Source: Gigaspora margarita
Lineage: Eukaryota > Glomeromycota > Glomeromycetes > Diversisporales > Gigasporaceae
Length of the DNA: 64,000 nt
Direction of reading: 5' to 3'
NCBI GenBank assembly: GCA_009809945.1
Contig: WTPW01004586.1
Coordinates: forward strand, 126,203-190,202
The translations under genes and the position numbers were made by a program. The notes beneath the pieces are model-generated. The model had not been told where the DNA came from. It did no database searches and saw nothing but the letters and a program-made list of their open reading frames with translations. Shown here piece by piece: positions 19,863 through 32,229 of the stretch; the stretch's first letter is position 1, and each line of letters starts with the position of its first letter.

Positions 19863-20391
19863 AAAATAAAGTATAGCATTATTATACAAAATAAAAATCT
19901 AACTTGTTATAAAGATATCTTTGGTATACAATTAACATCTAACTTTTTGAAAAATTACCTGTTGGTTATACAAATTTAAACATATAATATATTAAAAAAT
20001 TATTTAATAAGTTTATACAAAACTGGATCTCAGTATAACATATATTCTTTGGGATCCTACAATAATAATACCAAATGCATGAGATCTAGCAATAAAGACT
20101 TTAACAATAACAAATTCATATTAACAAATATTCTACAATTTGATGAAATCATACTAGAAAAAGCTTTGAAATTGATAGCACTAAAGCAATCTATCAGTTG
20201 TTTTAGAGAAAATAAACTAAAAAAAATTATTTCAAGAAGAAAAAAAAAACAAAAACAAAAAAAAGTTAGAAACAAGAAGCTACTTATTTTACGATACCAA
20301 GACAAGCGACTAAAGCTTAGCAAAGACCAAAATGATATCAGTCAACCGATTTGTCACACTATTTATGACTAAGTTTTATGTTATATAAATT
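19863..20391. other. no convincing gene
   Basis: A 107-codon frame (20049-20372) exists, rich in Lys, Asn and Ile. It has a poly-Lys/Gln stretch coming from an A-rich run, no recognisable domain and no support from context. Confidence 0.35.
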
Positions 20392-21293
20392 GCTTTGATT
20401 TCATGATGTTTCTTCCCCTACATATTAACTTAAAATTAAATTTTTCGGGAATATAGAACAAGAGGAGAAGAAAAAATTGAGCTTAAAAATCAGATTAAAA
20501 TTTTGCCGATTTTGCACAAAACGAAAATTTAAGTTCGCTAAAAACAAATATTTATGATTTTAAGATGAGAAGCATATGTAAAAACATGCTCTGAACAACT
20601 TTACTTAGGCAACGGAAGTAGGTTACCTCGTAAGAAAAGTGGGTTATCTATGTACTAAAGTTAAAATTTATCGTTTTTCTTAATTGAACATTTTTTCCTT
20701 ATTAGGTAACCTCCTTTGGGCTCTTAAGCAAAGTTGTTCGGCATGTAATTTTACATCACATTTGAGGTTGGATCACGTTTCGGACGTTTTCTAAGTGAAA
20801 AATCGGGTTAAAGTTAGAAAAAAAAATTTTTTTCTAAAAAAATTTTTTAGAAAAAAATTTTTTTTCTAACTTTAACCCCATTTTTCACTTAGAAAACGTC
20901 CGAAAAGCGCGATCCAACCTCAAATGTGATGTAAAATTACATGCCGAACAACTTTGCTTAAGAGCCCAAAGGAGGTTACCTAATAAGGAAAAAATGTTCA
21001 ATTAAGAAAAATGATAAATTTTAACTTTAGTACATAGATAACCCACTTTTCTTACGAGGTAACCTACTTCTGTTGCCTAAGTAAAGTTGTTCAGAGCATG
21101 TTTTTACATATGCTTCTCATCTTAAAATTGTAAATATTTGTTTTTAGCGAACTTAAATTTTTATTTTGTGCAAAATCGGCGAAATTTTAATCTGATTTTT
21201 AAGCTCAATTTTTTCTTCTCCTCTTGTTCTATATTCCTGAAAAATTTAATTTTAAGTTAATATGTAGGGGAAGAAACATCATGAAATCAAAGC
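20392..21293. repeat. ~900-bp near-perfect palindrome
   Basis: The arms 20392-20840 and 20845-21293 are inverted copies with few differences. They start GCTTTGATTTCATGATG and end CATCATGAAATCAAAGC. The centre is AAAAAATTTTTT-type sequence at about 20820-20865. Arms include GGAGGTTACCTAATAAGG and GTAGGTTACCTCGTAAG motifs. It is a foldback transposon or a MITE made almost only of terminal repeats. No clean target duplication was found. Confidence 0.8.
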
Positions 21294-22089
21294 TTATAGT
21301 AATTTTATATGTTTTTTTTATAAATTTTATATGTAAAAAATTTTCATGTGACATATCAGCTGACTGATATAACAACTGTTTTAGCGATGATAATACCGAA
21401 ACAGTAAAAACTTGAAAATACTAACAACAGAAATAATAAAAGCTTGAAATCTTGACAAATAATAGCACTGAAATGGACAAAAGCACAAAATCTCCACACT
21501 CCATAAACAAAACTATGAAAAGCTCAGAAATGCCAAAAATCTATACAAAATCTCTATACTCTATAAATGAAATCTTCAATATTTGGTATTCTACAGTTCC
21601 TATCTCCTACTCAGTTTTTAAGCAGAGCAAACCTGCAAAAAAAAATAAAGTTAGTTTAAAGAAAAAAACAATACAAGAGCAAATATTAAAAAAAATCTTG
21701 CGGAATCTCATTCTAATTTTTACTACCCAGTTCTGAGAAGCCCAGAATGCAAACTTTCAAAAGAAAAAGATTAGAAAGAAAGAAAAACAAATAACAAAAA
21801 ACTACCTATCTTACAAAAACCTGGTTCATATTTTTAATATCCGGTTAGTGAAGCTTAAAGAAAAAAAAGCAGATCCAGATCAAACAAACCTGATAAATCT
21901 AGATGGTCTAGTCTATTTATGTTATGAGAACTGATAAATTAAATTTGCATAACCTAACTAATTTAATTGATGCTATAAATCAATAGTTGATTATAGTACT
22001 ACATGACACAAATTACTATGTAAATCCTATAATGTAGGAATGGCGTTGTCCATCTAAGAAAAATGTTTTTTTGTATTAAGTTAATAGGT
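21294..22089. other. no convincing gene
   Basis: A 94-codon frame (21452-21736), Ser/Thr/Lys-rich at its start and Lys-rich later, has no recognisable domain. Otherwise AT-rich sequence. Confidence 0.35.
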
Positions 22090-22325
22090 TATAGCTACTA
22101 AGTTAAAATTGTAGAGCTCATTGAGATGAGTTAAATTATCAAAATCGGTCCAGTAGTTGCTAAGATACCTTCAAAAAATGATTGGTTAACTATGTAAAGT
22201 TTTATGTAAACAAACCCAATCATTTTTCAAAGGTATCTCAGCAACTACTAGGCTGATTTTAATGATCTAACTACTATTAGACTCACCTCAATGAGCTCTA
22301 CAATTTTTACTTAGTAGCCATAACC
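22090..22325. repeat. foldback element
   Basis: Arms around 22098-22195 and 22215-22322 are inverted. They contain TGTAGAGCTCATTGAGATGA, CAGTAGTTGCTAAGATACC and AATGATTGG. Related foldbacks lie at 59950-60230 and 61615-62165. Confidence 0.6.
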
Positions 22326-22332
22326 ACATTAA

Positions 22333-22849
22333 GGGTAGGGGGTACGTAGATCATTTATCATATGATTTCAGTGGTACAATGAGATTTATATAGAAATTAA
22401 AAATGTGCTACTAATAAAACTTTTTACAGTTGTAATCAAATTTGACTAAAATTTTATAATATATAGAACAAAATGCACGTTATATAATAGTAAAATTTTA
22501 ATAAAGTATATATTTAAAAAAATTATACTTCTATATATCATAAAATTTCCACCAGTGGGCTCAAATTTCTCCCAGTTACACAAAATGATCAATTTTGATT
22601 GGTCGCTATCATATGATCATCATATGATTTTGTAAACAACTTTTGACAACTAAAATTTAAATCGTCATAACTTGACGAATATTCAACCAATTTTAACAAA
22701 TTTGCTATTTTTAGAATCAGAAAAACCTGCTTTATACTTTTATTTAATAGTTCAAAAACGATTTGCTTAAAAAAATTTTACAAAATTTTAAAAAGGATAA
22801 ATCAATACCACGAATTTTATATGTAATTTGCAATTTGTACCCCCTACCC
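22333..22849 (+). mobile_element. piggyBac-like MITE, best-preserved copy
   Basis: 517 bp between TTAA at 22329-22332 and 22850-22853. The terminal inverted repeat is GGGTAGGGGGTAC / GTACCCCCTACCC, perfect over 13 bases. Nearly the same sequence as 2673-3187. Diverged relatives lie at 44480-44760, 57687-58010 and 62815-63138. No coding capacity. Confidence 0.85.
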
Positions 22850-22853
22850 TTAA

Positions 22854-25800
22854 CTTAATAAAAAAATGGTTTCTTTATAGATGGACAGCATCATTCCTAT
22901 ATTTTAAAATTTACATATTAACAAATAGTAATAATTTGTGTCATGTTACACTATGATCACACTATCAATTTGTAGCAGATCATCAATTAAGCAATTTCTA
23001 TCTAATGTACATACGTACATATGTACAGTACAAAAGTATAATAAATGCAATATATTGTATAAATATCTATCTGCTTGTAACCTATTAGCCCAAATAAATA
23101 ATTTTTATATTATTCAACTTGTATCATCGAGATGATTCAAATGGTACAAAAATTATTTGATTTTGATTATTTGGTCATGAGATATTGGTGTTTGAATATT
23201 TAAATTAAATTTTTTGAAAAAAAAACTAATATGTTATATTCGGATGCTATTCTAATACCAATTTTTTGTGACTAGTAATTTAAATCAAATGATTTTTTTG
23301 CTATTCGAATCATCTTGAGAAGATAATTTGAATGGTATAAAAATTGCTTAGATTGAACTGATAGGTCTCAAGTTATTGCAAATTCTGCCACAATAGCTAC
23401 TACAATGCCTCTTCTAGTTTTCATATAATATACAATTGTAAATAACTTGTGATCCTGTGTTCTAAATTGAACGATTTTGGTAACATTCAATTTGTCTTAT
23501 CGAGACGAATCGAATAGTAACAAAATCATTCAATTTGAATCAATATATCCAGAGTTATACCAAAATTCTCTTAACTCTGCCACAATACTCATACTCAATG
23601 TTTAAAATTCAATGTTCTCAGTGTCCTCAAAGAACAATAAACAATTTTTGAGAACAAAAATTATTAAAATATGTTCTCTATTTAAAAACATTCAAAAAAT
23701 TCTTTTAATATTAAAAAAAAATCAATTTTCCCTATATAAAGAACATTAAAATTTTACTGAGAACATTAAGAAATTAAAAATGTTCTTTTTGAGAACATAA
23801 AACCAAATTTGAATTTTAAACACTGCTCATACTTACCTTATCTATTTATTAGATTTTGAGGTGGGTATATTCAAATTATTTCTTATCCAATAGTTTAGTA
23901 GACTAAACTACAGGAAGCTCATTAGGTCTTCCTCTTCTCACTAGTAAATAATTATAGTTAGATGATCGCACCCTCTATAATAGTATTTTTATAAACATAT
24001 GACTGAACTCTTTCTGATGATCATCTAGACCATACTTTCTGATAGAAGAAAAACAAAAAGTTTTTTGTTAGAGCATTGCCTATACATTAAGTATAGTAGG
24101 ATAACACAGTAGACAGTTTTTATAAAGGTCAACAAACTGCTATCTGGAACTCCTTTATATATTTAGCACACAAGCCAGAAGCATCAGTTGTGCAAGATAA
24201 CTAGCAGGGCGCTCTTGGTACAAGAAATTCTGGTAGAAAGTGAAAAGCTTCTCTGATGATGAAGGCTACTATGGTAAAACAGTGAGGAACAACAAAAAAA
24301 ATAAGTTTTTCTGACTATACACTCCTTCAAGTTTGGTTACAAGTGATGTCTTTTGCTTCTTGGATTTATCAAAATTTTTTTCAAAAAGTGGGTATCCTAG
24401 CTTATCCCCTTCAAAAGATTGGCAGTGTTTACTCTTTCCATATTGGAATACATTCCCAAGTGAAAACCAATGTGGTCATGAGTACTTTTGGGTTTGCTTA
24501 AACAAACTAGAATTGACATGTTGGAAATCTGGAGAACATTTGAAAAATTTCTTATATAGATGTTTAGTTATAAACATATTTGTTTTTTTTTTACATATAG
24601 CATTTAGATAGATGTTCTATGCAATGTTATATAATTTTTACCATCTTGTGCAGACTTTATAGCACCTTCATTTCTTTTTCTTTTTTTACTTTTTCTTTGG
24701 TTTCATTTAAATTTATTTTTTCATTTGGTTGTAGTTTTGGTTTTAACTTGGTTTTATTGTTTAGGTAGTGTAGTTTTGCCCCTATGTAATCTTTTCTCTT
24801 TTTTATTCTTCTATATGAGAAGCTCAAGGAGGAAGTTTTTAGAAGAAATTGATTTTGAAGTAAGGCAGCTGAGGCCTAGAGTTGTTCTCTAAGAAATATT
24901 TGGTTGAGTCAGTATGGCTTAGGGACTAACAAACATCAGTACAACAATCATATCTAGATACTAGTGGAATTATTGGATATTAGTCTACATAAATATTAGT
25001 ACTTAAATTTGTATGTACTCATATAAAAATTGTCTAATAAAGTAGACAAGGTTGTAAAGTGAAAAAAAATAGTATTTTTATAATATGGACCAAATACTAG
25101 AAAAAGAACTAAAAATAACAAAATAAAAGATCTTTAGAAAATCAATTTTTGTGTTGTAAATCTTATAATAGATTATAAGAAAATACAAACTTTAAAAAGC
25201 TATCCCATAAAATTTTATTAATACAACTAAGTAAAAAAAGATTCTAATCTTATTCAAAATTGATTTATGTAAAAAAATCTATTTAAAAAAATTGTCATTT
25301 TAAGTTCTTTTTTTAGTATCTAGTACATATATAAAAAAATAAATTGCAGGGAGGTAATAGTTAGATCCTAGGCCTGCCTCAAAAGGCTATAACTACACTT
25401 GAGAAGACTATTCTATAAGGATAGATCACATATTTTTGTGTACTGAACCAACTACACTAACTAATTATTGGGTTATTAAAATAATAACCATGTGTCTGTT
25501 GAACTACAAATATACCCAGTAGAGGCCCTATCGTTTTTAATAATAAAAACAAAATTTTTTGCATAAATAAGTATATTCAATAATAGCTTGGAAAGGTCGA
25601 CTGATCAATACTAAAACAATCTAATGTGAAAAAGGGTAAATTTTAAAAATTTTAGAAAAAAAAGATTTATATACTTTAGTAGTGAGGGGTTGTAGTATTG
25701 GAGCAAACAAAAGAGATAAAAAAAAACTAGAAGATATTCTTTTTTAAATAATGAGTGATTGTTAATTAGAAATTAAAGAATAAGTAAAAAGATATGAGAA

Positions 25801-27204
25801 TAAAGAATATAAAAATATAGACCCAAAAATATTAGAATGAGAAGCAGAAAAATATTGACCCTTTTCTATATTTATTTAATCCTCATGCATGTGGTGCTCA
25901 AAGAAAGTTTCAAGTTGGTATGTGGCTTGTTATATTTGGTGTTGATTATGAACATATGCAATTAATAAATAGCCTTGCATCAATCTATAAATATTCAGAT
26001 ATTCTATTAAATGATTCAGTTATGCAGTGCTAAAACATTGCATATTATATATGCAATTACTAGATTTTTTTTGACTTTGAGTTTTCACTATAAAAATAGC
26101 AATAATAAATATTTATCAATACATACAAATTCAGAATAATATCTGTGAAAATTCAAGGAATAGGTGGCTTTAAATAAATACTTATAAACATATATGGTGT
26201 GTGCTATTGAATACAACCACATATACAAGTTTATATTATACAAAAATTTGATCACATGGTTTTCTACCAATTCACATAATACAAATTAATAAAATTTTAT
26301 ATTTTAGAGAGGCACTTCTTCGAAGCTAAAAAATATGGTACACTGTACATAATATGAACTCTTTGCTGTATATAGAAATATTATCTGGGTAAGGTGACCC
26401 ATACAGGTCATCCAACCTGATGGGTCATGGGTCAAAAGTTGATCTCGTCAAGTGGGTCATAGGTAAAATTTATAAAAGTGCTATATTACATAATTTGCTT
26501 ACCAATATTGACATATCAATATGGAACATATTATAATTCTATTTGAACCTGAACTAATTTTAATATAAAGAACAAATTTTTTTATTACTGAATGATGAAT
26601 TAAGCAACACCCTAAAAGACATATTAGAAAATACTATTATCAGTTCATACCAAAGTTAAATTTACAAAACAATATGTAACTGATTTTAAGAGTGATACTA
26701 GAATGGTTTAGATCAATCAAAAATGTATTACAATTTATTTTCTTTACTTATTTAACAATAAGTATTTATTATTATTCTTAAAGAAAATATTATTGTAGTG
26801 CTATAGCATTATAGTACTATAGCACTGTGATGCTACTCTTATCTCATATGATATAATAATAAAAAGTTTAATATATAAAAAAATAGTACCCAAATTTTTT
26901 TTGTATTTATAACCAGATTAGAGCATTGATTACCTCATATATTGAACAATACTCAACCCTGTGATGGTATATTATTACTAATTAATCTTCCAACTGGCCA
27001 ATCAAAATTTTTTATTTATTAATAATACATCATATAGTACTAATTAAAAATCTTGAATTCATATAATACATATGTATATACACAACAACTCTGTATTAGA
27101 AATAGACTAAATGATTAAATACATTTAATTTAAACAGAAAAATTATATGTAATATATATCTATTGCCATATAATTTATAAATTATTTTATTAAACATTCA
27201 ATAA
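22854..27204. other. gene-poor region
   Basis: No gene could be supported. A 92-codon frame at 24333-24611 begins in plausible Ser/Phe/Lys-rich sequence with Trp and Cys but matches nothing I know. Sequence at 25860-26040 has locally protein-like composition (HACGAQRKFQVGMW...), perhaps a dead transposase or gene fragment. Repeats include two related TCATCGAGATGA / TCATCTTGAGAAG blocks (23125-23340) and a run of TTCTCA/TGTTCT motifs (23600-23800). Confidence 0.35.
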
Positions 27205-27814
27205 TGTTATAGAACAAGTAGTTAATTTTATTAGAATATTTATTTATTAGTATTATTATTTCTATTTTATTATTATTTTTAGTATTTCATATATTGTTAT
27301 TATTATTTAAGAAGTTAGACATTTAGAATAGTTCATACTGCTTATACCACTTATAACGCTTATACCACTTATAACGCTTATACCGTTTATAATGCTTATA
27401 CTACTTATACCGCTTATAATGATTATACAGCTTATAATGCTTATGTCACTTATGATGATTGTAACATTTATCATTGTAAATCAACGCTTATAATGCTTAT
27501 TCTAAAATGTATTTAAAGACACAGAAATTCCCTTAGTCAAATTAGACTCAGACACCCACTTCTCTTTATATTTATTAAATATCTTGTAAAAGGAAATAGA
27601 AGCCTAGAAATAGCCCTCTTGCTTAGTATTATTAAATAAAGAAACTATTGTTAAATCTAAATACTATCACGAACTGCCTATAGAGAAGAGTATAATTTCT
27701 TACAAACTAAGAAATTATACCTGCCTCTAGGACACTGCTATAAACTACTAAAGGATCCCTATAGCTATGTTGTTGTTATAGTAAGGAGTACAAGAAGGCC
27801 TCCCTACTGTAACA
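27205..27814 (+). repeat. 5' LTR
   Basis: 610 bp, TGTTATAG...CTGTAACA (inverted TGTTA/TAACA ends). It contains a 9-bp tandem repeat region at 27343-27475 (units like GCTTATACC and ACTTATAAC), a TATTTAAAG box at ~27511-27519 and AATAAA near 27636. Confidence 0.9.
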
Positions 27815-27816
27815 TT

Positions 27817-27834
27817 TGGTGCCTTCTAGCAGAA
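27817..27834 (+). promoter_or_regulatory. primer-binding site
   Basis: TGGTGCCTTCTAGCAGAA starts two bases after the LTR. A TGG start complements a tRNA CCA end. I could not name the tRNA. Confidence 0.55.
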
Positions 27835-28146
27835 TCATTTTTAAAACATTTGAATATTATTAATCACCTACTCTACCTTGTTGTTCATTATATAAGGACT
27901 CTCTCTCTATATTCGCTGCTGCTGTTTTATCTTATAGCTATTAATACTTCTCTTGCTGCTGCTATTTTCTCTTGCTGCTATTATTCTTTCTTGCTGCTGT
28001 TATTTTTTCTTACTGCTGTTATTTATCTATCTACCCATCTTATATTGAAACTTATTTCTAGCTGCTATATTCTAGTAACTGTATTTACTAAAGAACACTA
28101 CTAACTATTAATCACTTCAAAGACTTAGCTCAGAGTCATAAGGTAT

Positions 28147-29793
28147 ATGACTACTGACATCAATGAATTATATAATCAACATATTAGAAATCATCTAGCA
28201 GAACATTACCAGAACCCTGCTTTTTCTTTTTCCTTTCTTCAATTAAGTGCCCCTGATCTTTCTTGTCAAGAGTGTTATCCTCCTCCTAGGACTAGTGGTC
28301 AAATATTTTCTCAAACACCCTTTGGAAGATTTTGGCGTTGGTATTTAGGAACCTATCACACTGATACTTATAGTGGCCAAACTACTAATAACTTTGCTCA
28401 CCTAACTGCTACCTGAGACTCTTCTACCATTTGTGCCTGTATCAGAGATATTATTTTTAGCTACCACTACCAAATAGACATTGTAAACTCAGGAGAAATT
28501 GCTCTTGCCCTTCTCCAATGATATGCCAAGCATACAATTCTACCTCTTATAGACTTTGATGATTATACTATTTTTGACTATTATCTTGACCCGGAACCTG
28601 AGTCTTATCACTGACCATACGATCCATATCCAGACTTTGGCTCTTCTATTACAGAAGCATCTACTCAAAACCTCACAACTACACCTTTCCTTGATACTCT
28701 TGTTGCCCTTTCTTTTAGCTCTAACCTACATTCTCTTGGTGACAACCATAGTACTACTAGCTCTCACTCTTCTCGAATCCCCAGTATTAGTTTAACTGCA
28801 AGTCCCATAACCTTAACACTTTGACAATTAGAAGTTGACCTTGAACATTTCTTTGAGACTACTACTATATTTGAATTAAATCAACATCTACCTGATACTG
28901 CTCCAGAAACTGCTAAAGAAAACCAAGTACTCCCTTCACTACACACCTGTAATTAACTTACCTATACTTAACCCACCTGTAATTAATCTACCTCCTAATA
29001 TAGGTGACCAAGCTCTAAGAGATACCGCCCAAGCTATTAATATGTTAGCTGCTGCAATGACCAATGGAGGACCTGAAAAGAATCTTTTCTCTGTTAGCTT
29101 CTTTATTGGTGATGGAACCCAAGACCCACTAGAATAGTACACTGAATTTAAACATGCTGCTGTTGCTAACTGATGGAATCCCACTTGCAAATTGGAACTT
29201 GTCCTTGTATATTTAAAAGAAATTGCCTTAGACTGGTATTCCTCTCTTGCAAATGCCCCTACTGCTTTTAGTGATAGCAATAATCAAGCTACCAGTTTCA
29301 AATATCTTTTTAAAGCTTGCTTTATCACTCCTAAACAAAAAGCTCTGTGGCAAAAACAACTCTTTGAAATCAAGCAAGGTGCTAACTCTGTTGATAAATA
29401 TATTAACCAATTTAGAATAATAAAGAAACGTGTTGACCTGATGATGCTTTTTCTGAAGACTTTTTGAAACAACATTTTATTCAAGGACTCCACCCTGAGT
29501 TCGCTATTAATGTCCAAGCTTCTGAACCTGCTGATCTTGCTACTGCCATGAAAACTGCTCGCAAGTGGAAAACTGGAAAACTTATAGCTTTTTCTAATAC
29601 ACACACAGACAAAGCTATTAAACAATTAACTGACCAAATTGCCCAACTTAGTATTACCTCACCCAGAAACAACAACCTTCTAATCTCTCTGTAAACTATG
29701 CTAACTCTTCTAAACAAGCCAACCCTATCAAACAACCTTCTATTTGACACTACTGTGGTAGAACTGGACATTTTATTGCTCATTGTTGGACCA
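28147..29793 (+). pseudogene. gag polyprotein of the Ty3-type element
   Basis: The ATG at 28147 opens the frame. The matrix-like N-terminal part is Pro/Tyr/Trp-rich. In-frame TGA codons at 28414, 28518, about 28613 and 28822 interrupt it, several where Trp would fit. After a frameshift near 28925 the capsid retro-gag domain is clear: a DPLE...YTEF motif (TAG for Trp), LVYLKEIALDWY (29203-29240), and a QFRIIKKRVD helix. After another frameshift (~29440) comes FIQGLHPEF. A single CCHC knuckle reading HYCGRTGHFIAHC with its first Cys lost to TGA lies near 29740-29790. No functional product is possible. Confidence 0.8.
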
Positions 29794-30179
29794 AGAAAAA
29801 TGACCAAAATTGAAAACGAGGAAGAAACAGACAATCCAACAATAATAACAATTGCTAATGAGACTCATATAGAAACAGATCCAGAAGCTAAAATAATTAT
29901 AATAGGGATCAAGACAACTATAATCGAGATCAAAGCTGGTCACGAAATAGAGATAACCATAATGACCAAGATGACTACCTCTCTAGAATTCATGATAGAT
30001 CCTCTAACTCATCATGGAGACCCTCTAATTATACCCCCTTAGCTTACTATAGAAATGTTAATTATCTTGATGGAACTCCTCCTACTGCTACCAGTACCTC
30101 TTCTAACCAAATTCTCAACTTACAGAAATGGCAAACACTTCTGAACAATGCCTCTATTCACATTGTTTTATCCTCTTAC

Positions 30180-30470
30180 TTGTATAAAGAAGCAAAAACT
30201 GCTAACTTGATCCAGATACCTACTTATACTATATCTGTAAAATGCAATGTTCAACTAAACCAAAAACCCTACCAAGCTATCATTGATAGTAGAGCTTTTA
30301 TTAGTCTAATTGCTCACAAAGTAGTTCAAGACTTAGGATTGAAAATAAAACAAGCCTCTACTAGCCTCATTATATCTGCTACCAGAACCTCTGCACGCCC
30401 TCTAGAAATTATTTGAGATCTACCTATCGAAATTGATGGTGCTATTGTATTTATTACAGTTGAAGTTGTA
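30180..30470 (+). pseudogene. retropepsin (aspartic protease) domain
   Basis: Cleaves the Gag-Pol polyprotein. The active-site loop reads IIDSRAF (30277-30297) where IIDSGA is expected; Gly-to-Arg from GGA to AGA kills the catalytic triad. The following LIAHKVVQDLGL helix and the ISATR...R.LEI second-half motif fit retroviral-type proteases. A TGA ends the frame at 30415. Confidence 0.7.
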
Positions 30471-30794
30471 TTTGCTACTTTCTGCTCCCTATTGCTTGAG
30501 AATGACTGGTCAAAGAAAATTGAAGCCAGTTATAATTGGAAAAATGTATGATATTCATTTAGATGGAAGAACAAGAAACATACTATCTTTACCTCTTATA
30601 AAAGTAACCAGCCACTACCATCACAACCTACTGTTACTGACCCTGCTGAATTAGACACTTATGAACAAGAATATTTAGTACCCCAAGAAGCTTATGCTTT
30701 CAACTGAGAACCAGACATAATCTCTACCTCTGATGATGATGCCAACCCATGGATTATCTATTAGTCTAGACATAGAAGATGAAACTCTCCTAGC

Positions 30795-31030
30795 CTCCAT
30801 GTATATGGAAACTGTGGATCACCTGATCACTTCTTTGCCAATTGTTCTACCAACTGTTGTAATCGTTGCCAACAGGAAGGGCATATTGCTGTTCACTACC
30901 CACATCAACTACCCAGATGGACCTCTTGTCACATTTGCAACAGAAATGACCATTTGTATCGAAACTGCTCTGAGAATGTTTGTCATACTTGCAAAATGAC
31001 TGGCCATATTGCTATTGATTGCCCTCTTGT
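30795..31030 (+). pseudogene. array of four CCHC zinc knuckles between protease and reverse transcriptase
   Basis: Four knuckles in one frame: CGSPDHFFANC (first Cys replaced by Tyr), CNRCQQEGHIAVHY (last Cys replaced by Tyr), CHICNRNDHLYRNC (complete) and CHTCKMTGHIAIDC (complete). Another C-x2-C (HYCCHCKK) follows at ~31130. The Tyr changes are single G-to-A events. Knuckles normally sit at the end of Gag. A second array inside the pol region resembles host CNBP-type nucleic-acid-binding proteins and may be a lineage-specific domain. Confidence 0.65.
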
Positions 31031-31339
31031 AACTCTCAAGGAACAGAACTGAGTTTGTCAATATGGATGTGACCCTGATGCAGTTGAAGCCAAAAGACTA
31101 TATAACTATAGTTCAAAACATACTCACTATTGCTGTCACTGCAAAAAGCCCAATAGACCAGATGACTTATGAGCCCTTAACAATTAGTTTGTTTGACATA
31201 GATATTATTCTGATTACTACTATAAACTCTCTCCTGACGACCCTCAACATATCTATTATTATGATCAAGGAGATGGACATGGAGCCCTTGTTCCATGCAA
31301 GATTTGTGAAGAAACTAGACCTATCTCTAGAATGTATAG

Positions 31340-32135
31340 TTTAAAAAGCCTAGAACAAGCCCTCTAGTTTTGTGATCTTGAATACCTTTATGCCTAAAAG
31401 GCAGGACAAGATATTCTCTACAACCCTAACTATAACCTGTGGACCAGAATTAGATATTATACCAAGTTGAACCATAGTGCTGGATCTCAATATGAAATGA
31501 ACCAAACTCGCATTTATAGATTAGCCAAGATTTTCTTAGAAGAAAGTAACCAATACCTAGCTGAAGCTTTAGAACCTCAAGCGACTGATTGAATTTACCA
31601 ACTATGAAGCCCAGAAGAAATATCTTTAATTCTTCACACTGAGTATGGTCTTCTAAAAGAAATGAAGAAACTCAACTACAACAAGCTCTTGAAATTTCTT
31701 TCAATACTAGCCATTCTGAATTTTGTAAGTAAACTGCTCTTGCCAACCTTAGAAGAAACATCTCGGACCCTGTTAACCTTTGCAAGGAATGTCTTCATAT
31801 TAAATACCAAGAAGAATTAGATGAACATGATGGATACTGTGCTGACTGTGAACCTTCTCTACTATTCATCTTTGAACCAGAACCAGAAATTGTACCAGAA
31901 GAACCTATTGAAGAACCTGTGAAAAATAGACTAAATGTTGTTACTATAGATGCTTTAGAAGAATTACAACAACAAGTTTCTCTGCAAAACCAGACCATTG
32001 AACAATTACAACAACAAGTTCAGAAACTTGAAACCTTTAACCAATGACTACTTCAATTTATTCAACAAGATACCCAATACCAACAACAAAGGACTAATGC
32101 TCTTACAACTCTTTTTACTGATCCAAATTTTTAGA
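31340..32135 (+). pseudogene. spacer domain of pol with C-x2-C pairs and coiled coil
   Basis: Open but interrupted sequence between the knuckle array and reverse transcriptase. It holds CKICEE (~31296), CKEC...YCADCE (31780-31850), an acidic stretch (EPEPEIVPEEPIEEP at ~31874-31918) and a Gln/Leu-rich coiled coil (31950-32040) before a TAG near 32132. Not a known retroelement domain. Confidence 0.45.
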
Positions 32136-32229
32136 TAATCCTAGGCAGGATGACAAACTACCTATCGACTCAGACAATAGTATAGATAGACCCCTTAAAC
32201 ATTACCCTCTAGATTTAGTACCTACCTTT

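Noticed and set aside
20049-20372. 107-codon ORF as a gene
   Set aside because: Its Lys/Gln runs follow from A-rich DNA. No domain, no partner, and it abuts a foldback element.
21452-21736. 94-codon ORF as a gene
   Set aside because: Low-complexity and isolated, with no recognisable motif.
29284-29834. Minus-strand frames opposite gag
   Set aside because: Shadows of the gag reading frame; their composition mirrors it.
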